Shown here one piece after another: positions 24,135 through 31,997 of a stretch of DNA of 36,409 nucleotides (position 1 is the first letter of the stretch; every line of letters begins with the position of its first letter). The DNA lies in NCBI RefSeq assembly GCF_946480385.1, contig NZ_CAMLJP010000064.1:1-36409 (forward strand). Direction: 5' to 3'. The translations under genes were made by a program, and so were the position numbers. The DNA comes from an uncultured Azospirillum sp. (GTDB lineage: Bacteria; Pseudomonadota; Alphaproteobacteria; Azospirillales; Azospirillaceae). The notes beneath the pieces are model-generated. The model searched no databases. It worked only from the letters and a program-made list of their open reading frames with translations, and was not told where the DNA came from.

Positions 24135-24869
24135 CTACATCTTCTCCTTCACTCCGGTCGAGATCAGCCACCAGTTCACCGGATAGGCGGTGACGAAGCC
24201 GCAGAGCATGGCGATCTGCATCATGAACCAGAATTCCGGCGAGGCCGGCTCCAGCTTGGCGCCGAGAACCGTGCCGAACAGGTAGAAGCTGGCGAAGGCC
24301 ATGAAGCCGTACATGCCGACCTGCCACGCCGTCAGCGAGGCCGCGTCGGCCTTCACCGCCTGCACCAGCCCTTCGCCGGGGGACAGGTTGCGCATCGGCT
24401 TGATGGTGAAATACTGGAAGGCGACGCCGAAGACGAAGGCGAAAATGAAATCGACGATCCACACCGCGAACATCTTCTCGGCGAACAGGCTGCGCCAGCC
24501 GAACCAGACGGCCACCGTCGGCGCGAACACCACCAGCCATTCGGCGACGATGTCGCCCAGCGTGCAGCCGCTGCCGCAATGGGCCGCCCCCTTGGCGACC
24601 ATGATGGGGAAGGGCGTGTCGCGCTTGCTCGGCATCTCCTCGCCGCGCTCCTTCGCCTGCCGCATCATCTCGTGGGTCGCCAGCCGGCCATAGGTGAAAT
24701 AGCCCCAGAGGGTCAGGACCGTGCCGAACAGGGCGGTCACCGGCCAGACGACGTTCATGATCCACATGTGCTGGGGATGGCGCACCACGTCGATCAGCAC
24801 GATCAGTGCGCACAGCCCGCCGAAGACCAGGGTGGCGATGGACAACAGATGGAGCCAGTCGGGAACCAT
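24135..24869 (-). CDS. DUF4396 membrane protein
   Basis: The 244-residue protein has about five to six membrane helices. It carries the DUF4396 hallmark AAHCGSGCTLGDIVAEW (about 103-119), in which a His, two Cys and an Asp may form a metal or redox site inside the membrane. The function is not established. The start at 24869 (MVPDWLHLL) has GGAGA upstream and begins right at the first helix. The longer open frame adds a low-quality Arg/Pro-rich stretch. The gene lies 85 bp before the kinase on the same strand and has an EcfG-like promoter. Confidence 0.88.
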   Translation of the reverse strand: MVPDWLHLLSIATLVFGGLCALIVLIDVVRHPQHMWIMNVVWPVTALFGTVLTLWGYFTYGRLATHEMMRQAKERGEEMPSKRDTPFPIMVAKGAAHCGSGCTLGDIVAEWLVVFAPTVAVWFGWRSLFAEKMFAVWIVDFIFAFVFGVAFQYFTIKPMRNLSPGEGLVQAVKADAASLTAWQVGMYGFMAFASFYLFGTVLGAKLEPASPEFWFMMQIAMLCGFVTAYPVNWWLISTGVKEKM

Positions 24870-24929
24870 CGAAACAATCTCCGCGTCGCTGTGGGCGGGG
24901 CGGGACGATGGCGCCCGACCCCGGGCGTC

Positions 24930-24955
24930 AACTCGGCACGGGGGCAACGGGTTCC
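24930..24955 (-). promoter_or_regulatory. EcfG-type promoter upstream of the DUF4396 gene
   Basis: On the minus strand GGAAC (24955-24951) is followed by 17 bases and AGTT (24933-24930), close to GGAAC-N16/17-cGTT. The leader to the ATG at 24869 would be about 50 nt. GGTTCC/GGAACC also forms an inverted repeat (24950-24975) over the -35 box. Confidence 0.45.
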
Positions 24956-25033
24956 GGAGTGGTTTCATGGGAACCAAACCCGCCGGAGCGGATTTGCCTC
25001 ACTCATCTCCACGATCTTCAGGGGGGCAGACCG

Positions 25034-25357
25034 ATGGCCATCCGCATTCTCCAGACCTGTCTTTTCGCCGGTGCCGCCTGCGCCGTCGCCTGGATCGCCA
25101 CGCCGTCGCCGGCTTCCGCCCAGGATGCGGTCGTCGCCTGCCATACCCAGCAGCAGATCGAGCAGCTGGTCCGCGACAAAGGCCAGATCATGCCGGACGG
25201 CTGCCGCAACATCCGGATCAGGACGGTGAACCGGCCGACCGGCGACCTCTGCGTCCTCGACATCTCGCAGACCAACGGCGGCATCACCGGCGCCATCGTG
25301 GAGGCGACGACCGACACCCAATGGTGGGTCCGCTGCAGCGACCTTGAGAAGCGTTAG
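25034..25357 (+). CDS. Small secreted four-cysteine protein, function unknown
   Basis: The 107-residue protein starts at 25034 with AGGGGGG about 8 bases upstream. A signal peptide ends at ASAQ (about residue 30). The mature part has four cysteines (AVVACHTQQ, PDGCRNI, GDLCVLD, WVRCSD), enough for two disulfides, and a predicted all-beta or alpha/beta small domain. I do not recognise the family. It is divergent from DUF4396 and converges with eboC, with 17 bp between stops. Confidence 0.8.
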   Translation: MAIRILQTCLFAGAACAVAWIATPSPASAQDAVVACHTQQQIEQLVRDKGQIMPDGCRNIRIRTVNRPTGDLCVLDISQTNGGITGAIVEATTDTQWWVRCSDLEKR

Positions 25358-25374
25358 GCCCCGGGCTCGCCGGA

Positions 25375-26265
25375 TCATGTCCCCGGAATGACCTTCTGGA
25401 GCGCCAGGGTCAGCGGGAAGCACAGCGCGGCGGCAACGGCGAGCGGAGCACCCGCTCCGACGACGGCGATCAGCACGGCGTCGTAGAGCGTGATGGCGGC
25501 GATCAGGACCGCCACCGCGCGCGGCACGTCGCCGGGGGCGCGGCGGAAAAGCCGATGAAGGGCCAAGCCTGTCGCCGCAGCCAGAGCCACCCACAGGACG
25601 AGCGCCGCCGGGTTGCCGAGCGCGACCCACAGCGCGCCGGCCAGCGGGACCGCCAGGACGGCCAGCGGCCAGGCATTGTCCAGCCGGTCGTAGGCCTCCT
25701 GCCGGGCGGCGAAGGTCAGCCCGACCACATGGCAGAACAGCCCGCCCGCCCCCAGCAGCATCCAGGGCGCCAGCGCACCGCCGCCCGCGATGGCCGCCGC
25801 GGTGGCGTAGGACAGCAGGCGGCACAGACCCATGATCGCCGGGGCCGTCACCGTGCGCTTGTGCAGGGCGTCGTAGAGCAGGATCGCACCCGCCAGCAGC
25901 CCGCCGCACAGTCCGGCCTGCAGTCCCGACAGGGCGGCCAGGGCGACGCCCAGCGCGATCAGCATGAGGCCGGCAGCAAACACCGCGCCGAGGGAGGCGT
26001 CGCCCTTCGGAATGGGGCGGCCCGGCCGTTCCCGCGCGTCGATTTTCGCATCGAAGGCGTCGTTCAGGTACATGCCGCCGACATAGAACAGCGCCAGCAC
26101 GATGGCAGCGCGGGCCACGGCTTCCAAGGCGACACCGTTCGCCACCCCGATGTCGGCGAGCGCGATGCCGGCCATGGCGTTGCTCAGCACCGTCGGCAGG
26201 TTGGACACCCGGCCGAGGATCAGGGCCGCGCGCGGGCGGATCAGGACAGCCGTTCCAACACCCAT
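25375..26265 (-). CDS. eboC: EboC, UbiA-type prenyltransferase of the ebo cluster
   Basis: The 296-residue membrane protein has about eight to nine helices and the UbiA Asp-rich motif NDAFDAKIDARERPGRPIPK (68-87), with Asp69, Asp72 and Asp76 available to bind Mg-prenyl diphosphate. A second acidic motif appears in EAYDRLDNAW. UbiA enzymes attach prenyl chains to small acceptors. EboC is the ebo member, and its acceptor is not known. The start at 26265 has AAAGGGA upstream and lies 25 bp inside the end of eboE. It is the last gene of the cluster. Confidence 0.9.
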   Translation of the reverse strand: MGVGTAVLIRPRAALILGRVSNLPTVLSNAMAGIALADIGVANGVALEAVARAAIVLALFYVGGMYLNDAFDAKIDARERPGRPIPKGDASLGAVFAAGLMLIALGVALAALSGLQAGLCGGLLAGAILLYDALHKRTVTAPAIMGLCRLLSYATAAAIAGGGALAPWMLLGAGGLFCHVVGLTFAARQEAYDRLDNAWPLAVLAVPLAGALWVALGNPAALVLWVALAAATGLALHRLFRRAPGDVPRAVAVLIAAITLYDAVLIAVVGAGAPLAVAAALCFPLTLALQKVIPGT

Positions 26266-27434
26266 CGCAATTCCCTTTCGATTCCGTCGACGACGCTGAT
26301 GGCGCCCGCACCGCAGGCTTCGGCGGGCAGGACATCCCAGGTGTAGGTTTCGACCTCCAGATGCGGGGCCACCGGCCGGTCGCGGTGGATCGCCAGCACC
26401 CCCTCCAGCGCGCCGCTGGTGGAGTCGAGCGGCGGTTCCGGTTCGGCGAAGACCGGGACGTGGAAATGGACCCGCCATTCCTCGTCCTCGCCGCCGGGGC
26501 TTTCCAGCGCCTGCGGCAGGTCGAGGAACCGCCGCACCCTGCCGTTTGCCGGGCCGTCCGCCGCGCGGGCGACGGTCTGGTGGAGATAGACGGCATCGCG
26601 GAAGGCGGCCAGCCGCTCGCGCGCCGGGGCATCGGCCCGCGCGATCCGCAGGGCGGCGCTGAGCTGGACCTTGTGGATCGGGATGCCGGCGGCGGCAAGG
26701 GCGGCCAGCGTCTCCGCCGGTTCCTCGAAGTTGACCGCCATGTGGCAGACGTCGAGGCACAGGCCGAGATGCCGCGGCAGCGCCGCCGCCGCCTCGTCCG
26801 CCGCCAGCCCGGCAAGGGCGCCGAGGCGCCGCGCCGCCGCATCGGCGAACAGGTGCGCTCGGAAGAAGGCGACGGCATCGGCGGTGCTGTCCAGCAGGCA
26901 CCAGGGTTCCGGCTCCAGCGCCAGCGCCACGGTGCGGCCGGTACTTTGTTCCAGCCGGATCAGCCCGGCCACCGCCTGCAACAGTCCCTCCGCCACCGCC
27001 GCTTCGCGCCCGGTCACGCGCGGGGCGTAGCCGCCGGGGACGGTGCTGATCGTCGCGAAGCCGCCGGGCGGGACCAGCGCCGCCATCGTCTCGGCGAGGG
27101 AGAGGCTGTAGGCGACCCGCTCCGCCGCCGTCCAGTCCGGCTCATAGACGGCCTCCTTGACCGGCGCGCCATGGAAGCGGCCATAAGGAAAGCCGTTCAT
27201 GGTGAAGGCTTCGAACCCTTCGCCTTTGAAGATCGCCGCCAGTTCCGCCGCCACGCCCGCTTCTGCCGCGGCCTCGGCCGACAGGCGCAATCCGACGCCG
27301 AACGGATGGTCGGGGCAGAGCCGGCGCTTGATCTCGCGCACAGGCCCCAGCAGGGCCGCCCGCACCTCGGCGAAGGTCTGGGTCGGATGGACGTTCAGGC
27401 AATAGCCGAGCGTGCCGCCGCCGGACAGGCGCAT
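26241..27434 (-). CDS. eboE: EboE, TIM-barrel metabolite traffic protein
   Basis: The 397-residue protein has a sugar-isomerase/AP-endonuclease-2-like TIM barrel, beginning GGTLGYCLNVHPTQTFAEVR, the usual EboE opening. Likely barrel metal or acid residues are in ALALEPEPWCLLD, GLCLDVCHMAVNF and WRVHFHVPVF. In cyanobacteria EboE is needed with the other Ebo proteins for export of a scytonemin precursor. The biochemical reaction is not established. The stop of eboD and the start share TGATG. An upstream open frame is the antisense-like extension and was ignored. Confidence 0.92.
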   Translation of the reverse strand: MRLSGGGTLGYCLNVHPTQTFAEVRAALLGPVREIKRRLCPDHPFGVGLRLSAEAAAEAGVAAELAAIFKGEGFEAFTMNGFPYGRFHGAPVKEAVYEPDWTAAERVAYSLSLAETMAALVPPGGFATISTVPGGYAPRVTGREAAVAEGLLQAVAGLIRLEQSTGRTVALALEPEPWCLLDSTADAVAFFRAHLFADAAARRLGALAGLAADEAAAALPRHLGLCLDVCHMAVNFEEPAETLAALAAAGIPIHKVQLSAALRIARADAPARERLAAFRDAVYLHQTVARAADGPANGRVRRFLDLPQALESPGGEDEEWRVHFHVPVFAEPEPPLDSTSGALEGVLAIHRDRPVAPHLEVETYTWDVLPAEACGAGAISVVDGIERELRWVLERLS

Positions 27435-28627
27435 CAGGCGGCCTCCCGCGCCGACAGCCAGCCGATGGCGCTTTCGACCAGGGCGGAATCCATGGCGTTG
27501 ACCTCGATCCCCCGGCCGATACCGGCCAGCAGGGTGATGGTCAGCCGGCCGCCGAGATGTTCGCGGAACTCCTCCAGCCCGGCCAGCACCTGCGGCTGGC
27601 CGGCGGCATCGACGCGGGCCAGCGCCGGGTGCCACAGGCGGAAGCCCAGATGCTCCAGCAGGACGGCGACGCGCAGATCCTCGCCCTCCGGCAGCAGGCC
27701 CGCCAGCACCGAATAGCGGGTGTCTAGCGCGATGCCGATGGCCACCGCCTCGCCATGGCGCAGGTGGTTGCGGCTCAGCGTTTCCAGCTTGTGCGCGGCC
27801 CAATGGCCGAAATCGAGCGGCCGGGCGCTGCCCTGCTCGAACGGGTCGCCGCCCTCGGCGATCTGGCGCATGTGCAGCTCGGCGCAGCGGCGGATCAGGT
27901 GGGCGACGGCGTCGGGCTCGAACAGGGTCAGCGCGTCGGCCGACCGTTCCAGCCATTCGAAGAAGGCCCCGTCGCGGATCAGCGCCACCTTCACCGCCTC
28001 CGCCATGCCGGCGACGCGGTCGCGCTGCGGCAGGCTGTCGAGGAAGGCGGCGTCGTTCACCACCGCCCAGGGCGGGGCGAAGGTGCCGATCTGGTTCTTG
28101 GCGCCGTTCAGATTGATGGCGCTCTTCACCCCGACGCCGGAATCGTTCTGCGCCAGCACCGTGGTCGGCATGCGCACCAGCCGCACGCCCCGGTGCGCGG
28201 TGGAGGCGGCGAGCCCGACCGCGTCGAGGAAGGCGCCGCCGCCGACCGCCAGCACATAGGAATGCCGGTCGATGCCATGGCCGAGGATGGCGTCGTGCAT
28301 CTGCCCGATCAGGGCCGGGTCGTTCTTCACCGTTTCCCCACCCGGCAGCAGGCGCGGCGGCGCCACCAGGGTCGGCAGGTCGTCGCGGGCGGCGAAATGG
28401 GCGGCGATGGCCTCCGGCAGGGCCGGGTGTCCGGCCAGCACGCCCATGTCGACGAAGGCGAGGCAGCGCGGGCGTGGATCGGCACCCGCCGTGCCCATGG
28501 CGTCGGCCAGCGTGGAATTTGCCGAGTCGAAGGCGTCGCGGGTGAAGGCGATGGCGTAGTCGAAGGTGACGGCGAAGCGCTGGCGGATGATGGGGGAGCG
28601 GAGGTCGGGGGAAAGCGTGCTGGTCAT
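27434..28627 (-). CDS. eboD: EboD, 3-dehydroquinate-synthase-like protein
   Basis: The 397-residue protein belongs to the dehydroquinate synthase superfamily. It keeps the NAD-binding GGGAFLDAVG (129-138), the MPTTVLAQNDSGVGVKSAIN segment and the expected metal ligands Glu210 (GMAEAVKV), His275 (LDFGHWAAHK) and His291 (RHGEAVAIG). It is probably an active cyclase acting on a sugar phosphate or sedoheptulose-like substrate, but not necessarily in the shikimate pathway. Its ebo context argues for a specialised role. The start at 28627 overlaps the upstream stop (ATGA). Confidence 0.92.
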   Translation of the reverse strand: MTSTLSPDLRSPIIRQRFAVTFDYAIAFTRDAFDSANSTLADAMGTAGADPRPRCLAFVDMGVLAGHPALPEAIAAHFAARDDLPTLVAPPRLLPGGETVKNDPALIGQMHDAILGHGIDRHSYVLAVGGGAFLDAVGLAASTAHRGVRLVRMPTTVLAQNDSGVGVKSAINLNGAKNQIGTFAPPWAVVNDAAFLDSLPQRDRVAGMAEAVKVALIRDGAFFEWLERSADALTLFEPDAVAHLIRRCAELHMRQIAEGGDPFEQGSARPLDFGHWAAHKLETLSRNHLRHGEAVAIGIALDTRYSVLAGLLPEGEDLRVAVLLEHLGFRLWHPALARVDAAGQPQVLAGLEEFREHLGGRLTITLLAGIGRGIEVNAMDSALVESAIGWLSAREAA

Positions 28628-30006
28628 GGACCGGTCACCTCGTCGAAGAGATGGGCGAGCAGGAGGGACTTGACCGCCTCCGCCGGCACCGGGCCGTCGG
28701 GCAGCAGGGCGGGTTCGGAAGAGATCAGCAGCGGCCCGGCCTCCGGCCGGTCGGTCGGGCGGCCGTGCGATCCCTTCACCAATCCGGCGTCGAGCGGGAT
28801 CACGTCCATCAGCGTGCGGAAGCCCAGCGTTTTCTTCGCCAGCCGCCAGGCGATGGACGCCTTGGGAAAGCGCAGGGCGGGGTCGAGGAACAGCTCCCCC
28901 GGGTCGTAGCCGGGCTTGCGGTGGATCTCCACGGTGCGGGCGAAATCCGGCGCCCGGTCGTCGTCGATCCAATAGGGATAGCTGAACCAGCGGTCGGCGC
29001 GGCTGACCGCGACCAGCTCGCCGGCGCGCGGGTGGTGGATGCCGGCGGCCTGCTGCGCATCGGCGTCGAGCACCCGCTCCACCCCATTGAGCCCCAGCAG
29101 CAGGTCGCGCACCGCCACCACCTGTTCGGGGTGTCGGACATAGACATGGGCCAGCTGATGGTCGGCGACGGCGAAGGCGGCCGAGGCGCCGGGGTCGAGC
29201 AGTTCGCCGCCCTGTTCCTCCCGCACCGCGATCAGCCCGGCCCGGCGCAAGGCGCGGTTGATGGCGATGGGGCCGGCGACGCCGGTGATGCCGTATTCCG
29301 ACAGCACGACGACCCGTGTGCCCTCGCGCTCCGCCGCCTCGATCAGCGGGGCGGCCAGGGCGTCGACGGCGGCGACCTGGGCGGGGATGCGCGGGTCGTC
29401 GGGCCCCAGCCGCTGCAGGTCGTAATCGAGATGCGGCAGATAGACCAGCGACAGGCTGGGGCGGAAACGACGTTCCACCTCCGCCGCGCAGTCGGCGATC
29501 CAGCGGCTGGACACCAGATCGGCGCCGGGGCCCCAGAAGCGGAACAGCGGGAACGGTCCCAGCGCCTGTGCCAGCTCGCCGCGCAGCGTGTCAGGGTGGG
29601 TGTAGATGTCCGGCAGCTTGCGGCCGTCGGCGGCATAGATCGGGCGCGGCGTGACGCTGATGTCGGCGCCGGAGTACATGTTGTACCACCAGAACAGCTT
29701 TGCTCCGACGAAGGCCGGGTCGCGCCGCTTGGCCTCCTGCCACAGCGTCTCGCCGGTGACCAGCCGGTTACTCTGCTTCCAGAACAGGATTTCCGACAGG
29801 TCGCGGTCGTACCAGCCGTTGGCGACGCAGCCATGGCCGGAGGGCGGAAGCCCAGTCAGCATGCTGGCCTGCACCGAGCAGGTGACCGCCGGCAGCACCG
29901 GCACCAGCGGACGCATCCCCCGCACCGCCAGCCGGGAGATGGCCGGGGCGTGAGGCAGGAGGTCGGCGGTCAGCCCGACGACGTTCAGGACCAGCGTGCG
30001 CCTCAT
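28624..30006 (-). CDS. eboF: EboF-like nucleotide pyrophosphatase/alkaline phosphatase-fold protein
   Basis: The 460-residue protein has the alkaline phosphatase superfamily fold of the nucleotide pyrophosphatase/phosphodiesterase type. The nucleophile-like Thr42 lies in PAVTCSVQASMLTG. The first metal-ligand position, usually Asp in 'DGLR', reads NVVGLT (8-13), and the usual SDHG motif reads SEYGI (29287-29301), so two or more metal ligands are changed. It may be inactive as a hydrolase, or use a different substrate mode; this may be family-wide. It lies 5 bp after eboB and overlaps eboD. Confidence 0.85.
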   Translation of the reverse strand: MRRTLVLNVVGLTADLLPHAPAISRLAVRGMRPLVPVLPAVTCSVQASMLTGLPPSGHGCVANGWYDRDLSEILFWKQSNRLVTGETLWQEAKRRDPAFVGAKLFWWYNMYSGADISVTPRPIYAADGRKLPDIYTHPDTLRGELAQALGPFPLFRFWGPGADLVSSRWIADCAAEVERRFRPSLSLVYLPHLDYDLQRLGPDDPRIPAQVAAVDALAAPLIEAAEREGTRVVVLSEYGITGVAGPIAINRALRRAGLIAVREEQGGELLDPGASAAFAVADHQLAHVYVRHPEQVVAVRDLLLGLNGVERVLDADAQQAAGIHHPRAGELVAVSRADRWFSYPYWIDDDRAPDFARTVEIHRKPGYDPGELFLDPALRFPKASIAWRLAKKTLGFRTLMDVIPLDAGLVKGSHGRPTDRPEAGPLLISSEPALLPDGPVPAEAVKSLLLAHLFDEVTGP

Positions 30007-30011
30007 CGCCG

Positions 30012-30920
30012 TCAGTCGTCCGCTTCCACAGAGAGCGGCGTTTCCACCGTCGGGGTTTGGCCGCGCAGGACGGTGTTGCCTTCGAACAGCAGGCGCTGGT
30101 CGACCGGAAGCGGGATTTCCAGCTCCGCCGGGTCAAGCCGGCCGCTCTGGGCGTAGAAGGCAATGGGGTTGCGCCAGACGATGGTCTCGATGGCCTCGTC
30201 CGTGATGCCGGCGTCGCGCATGGCCTGCGCGGTCTTCGGCACCTTCAGCGGGTCGCTGATCCCCCAGTCGGCGGAGCTGTTGACCATGATCCGCTCCGGC
30301 CCGAAGGCCTGGACCAGCCCGACCATGCGCGGCTCGTCCATCTTGCTGCCGGGATAGATGGTGTGGCCGGCCCAGCAGCCGCTCTCCAGCACCATTTCCA
30401 GCGTCAGTTCGTTGTTGTGGTCGATCAGGGTGAGGTGCGGCGGCATGCCGGCCTCGCGCAGCAGGTCCAGCGTGCGGCGGGTGCCGGCCTTCTTGTCGCG
30501 GTGGGGCGTGTGGATCATCACCGGCAGGCCGTGGTTTTTGGCCATTTCGACCTGCCGGGCGAGGATGTCGTCCTCCGCCGGGCTCATGTCGTCATAGCCG
30601 ATCTCGCCCACCGCGACGACGCCCTCCTTCTCCAGATAGAGGTCGACCAGCTCCAGCACGCCGTCGACGATGTCGGGGTTGTTGGCCTCCTTGGGGTTCA
30701 GGCCCAGCGTGCAGAAATGGCGGATGCCGAACTGGCTGGCGCGGAAGCGTTCCCAGCCGATCAGCGACAGGAAGTAATCCTCGAAGCTGCCGGCGTGGGT
30801 GCGCGGCTGGCCCAACCAGAAGGCCGGCTCGGTCACCGCGACGATGCCGGCCCGGCGCATGGCGGCATAATCGTCGGTGGTGCGCGACGTCATGTGGATG
30901 TGCGGATCGAACAGCTTCAT
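30012..30920 (-). CDS. eboB: EboB, TatD-family metal-dependent hydrolase
   Basis: The 302-residue protein is an amidohydrolase-fold TIM barrel. It has the metal-binding HxH (His7, His9 in FDPHIHM), Glu106 (VGEIGYD), His137/His140 (MIHTPH), His168 (LIDHNNE) and Asp218 (NSSADWG), so the active site looks intact. TatD relatives hydrolyse phosphoester or amide bonds. The ebo member acts on an unknown small molecule. The start at 30920 (ATG, with a GTG at 30923 as the alternative) is 4 bp after the eboA stop. Confidence 0.92.
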   Translation of the reverse strand: MKLFDPHIHMTSRTTDDYAAMRRAGIVAVTEPAFWLGQPRTHAGSFEDYFLSLIGWERFRASQFGIRHFCTLGLNPKEANNPDIVDGVLELVDLYLEKEGVVAVGEIGYDDMSPAEDDILARQVEMAKNHGLPVMIHTPHRDKKAGTRRTLDLLREAGMPPHLTLIDHNNELTLEMVLESGCWAGHTIYPGSKMDEPRMVGLVQAFGPERIMVNSSADWGISDPLKVPKTAQAMRDAGITDEAIETIVWRNPIAFYAQSGRLDPAELEIPLPVDQRLLFEGNTVLRGQTPTVETPLSVEADD

Positions 30921-30924
30921 CACG

Positions 30925-31572
30925 TCAGGTTCCCAATTCGAGGAGGAAGTCGAGGTCGGCCGGCACCGGCCGGTTGGATGCCCGCCGTTCGTCGCGAAAA
31001 TCGGCGGCCATGCGGCGCAGTTGGGCGGTCGTCCGCTCCGCCAGCCCGATCACGCGGGCCAGCGGTGCGCCGGTGAACACCGCCTTCAGCACCATCTGGT
31101 TGAAGGCCGGCTCGGCGAAATGGGCGGCGGGATAGCGGTTGTCGCAGGCGATGGCCTCGAACACCGGCTGCACGCTGGAGCGGCAGGCGTCGGCGGCGAG
31201 ATCGGCGAAGCGGGCGGGAGCGGGCAGCAGAATCAGCGACTGGAGGATCGCCGCGCGCTCCGTGCTGTCCGACCGGCGGAAGGCGGTCGCCAGCCGGGCC
31301 GGCGCTTCCTCGCCCGCGGCATGGACCGAGGCGGCGAGCAGGGCGGCGCGGGCGATACGGGCGGGCGGCCAGCCCGGCGGCGCGGTGCCGGCCAGCTTGC
31401 GGCCGGCGACGGCGAACAGGCGCATGAACTCCGCCGTGCCGGGCAGGGGCGGGGCGGCCAGGATCGTCCCGAGCCAAGCCGCGGCTTCCCGGTCCTGATT
31501 GGCGACGAGGGCGATCAGGATGCCCGGCATGGCTTCGGGGGCCGCAGCGGGCAGCATCGTCGGATCGGTCAT
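30925..31572 (-). CDS. eboA: EboA-domain protein, first gene of the ebo cluster
   Basis: The 215-residue mostly alpha-helical protein has no catalytic motif. It contains the EboA core: WPPARIARAALLAASVHAAG, SDSTERAAILQSLILLPAP and ACDNRYPAAHFAEPAFNQMV. The start at 31572 (MTDPTML) was chosen because GGAG lies about 7 bases upstream and the sequence beforehand looks like leader, though a GTG at 31689 is in frame. EboA is thought to act with the other Ebo proteins in moving a metabolite to the periplasm. It heads the operon, downstream of a divergent regulatory region. Confidence 0.88.
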   Translation of the reverse strand: MTDPTMLPAAAPEAMPGILIALVANQDREAAAWLGTILAAPPLPGTAEFMRLFAVAGRKLAGTAPPGWPPARIARAALLAASVHAAGEEAPARLATAFRRSDSTERAAILQSLILLPAPARFADLAADACRSSVQPVFEAIACDNRYPAAHFAEPAFNQMVLKAVFTGAPLARVIGLAERTTAQLRRMAADFRDERRASNRPVPADLDFLLELGT

Positions 31573-31709
31573 CCCTGCTCCCCGTTCCCCCGCTCCACAC
31601 GCCACGGTCGTCATGGGTGCCGGCTCCTGCATTGCGACGTTCCATCGACCGACAGCGCAAGTCGGGGTGAGAATCGCAGTCAACGACACTCCATATGGGA
31701 TGCATGAAA

Positions 31710-31729
31710 CATCAGTCTGTCAACTGATG
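31710..31729. promoter_or_regulatory. Perfect palindrome CATCAGT-N6-ACTGATG over the ebo promoter region
   Basis: The 7-bp arms at 31710-31716 and 31723-31729 are exact inverted repeats. The spacer and right arm overlap a minus-strand TTGACA (31724-31719). A repressor bound here would block a leftward promoter feeding eboA. The cognate regulator is not in the window. Confidence 0.5.
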
Positions 31730-31764
31730 ATATGTGTCGGTTTTCCGGCATGGATCGGTCGGAG

Positions 31765-31802
31765 ATGGAACGGCGTGGAACAGTTTTCGGCGGATGTTCC
31801 AT
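31765..31802. promoter_or_regulatory. Three-half-site TGGAAC array between ebo and tcu
   Basis: TGGAAC occurs at 31766-31771 and 31776-31781, 10 bp apart, and inverted as GTTCCA at 31796-31801. The pairs ATGGAAC/GTTCCAT (31765/31796) and TGGAACA/TGTTCCA (31776/31795) are both exact. The phasing fits two protein dimers or a LysR-like tetramer, and the site lies about 100-130 bp before the AT-rich patch upstream of tcuA. Confidence 0.45.
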
Positions 31803-31997
31803 CCGGCGGGGGAAATGGTGGTTCTGGAGAGTGCGGCCGTCGAATGCCATGGCTTTGCTCCCTTGGTGGGTTGAACCGTTGGCAAAGAGGTTATAGGAAT
31901 ATGATCCTTTTCCGGGAGGTTTGTGCAAAAGCCGGGGGCGCTGCCCTGTGTCGCAGGGCTTGGCCCTTCCCAGCGCAGGCCGTCCGGGTCTAAAGCC

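Larger units (their letters stand above)
31573..31997. other. Divergent regulatory region between the ebo and tcu operons
   Basis: This 425-bp stretch has no believable gene. It is lower in GC than its flanks, with AT-rich patches at 31700-31740 and 31875-31910. It contains two operator-like arrays (31710-31729 and 31765-31802). On the minus strand TTGACA (31724-31719) is a candidate -35 element for the ebo operon, without a clean -10. On the plus strand TATGAT at 31900-31905 is a candidate -10 for tcuAB. Confidence 0.6.

Noticed and set aside
22307..24193. 628-codon plus-strand open frame opposite the sensor kinase
   Set aside because: Low-complexity, shadow-like composition. The kinase reading on the other strand is clear.
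31923..31997. GTG start 25 codons earlier for TcuA
   Set aside because: GGGAGG is only 3 bases away and the extra residues are not seen in TcuA proteins. It was kept only as an alternative.
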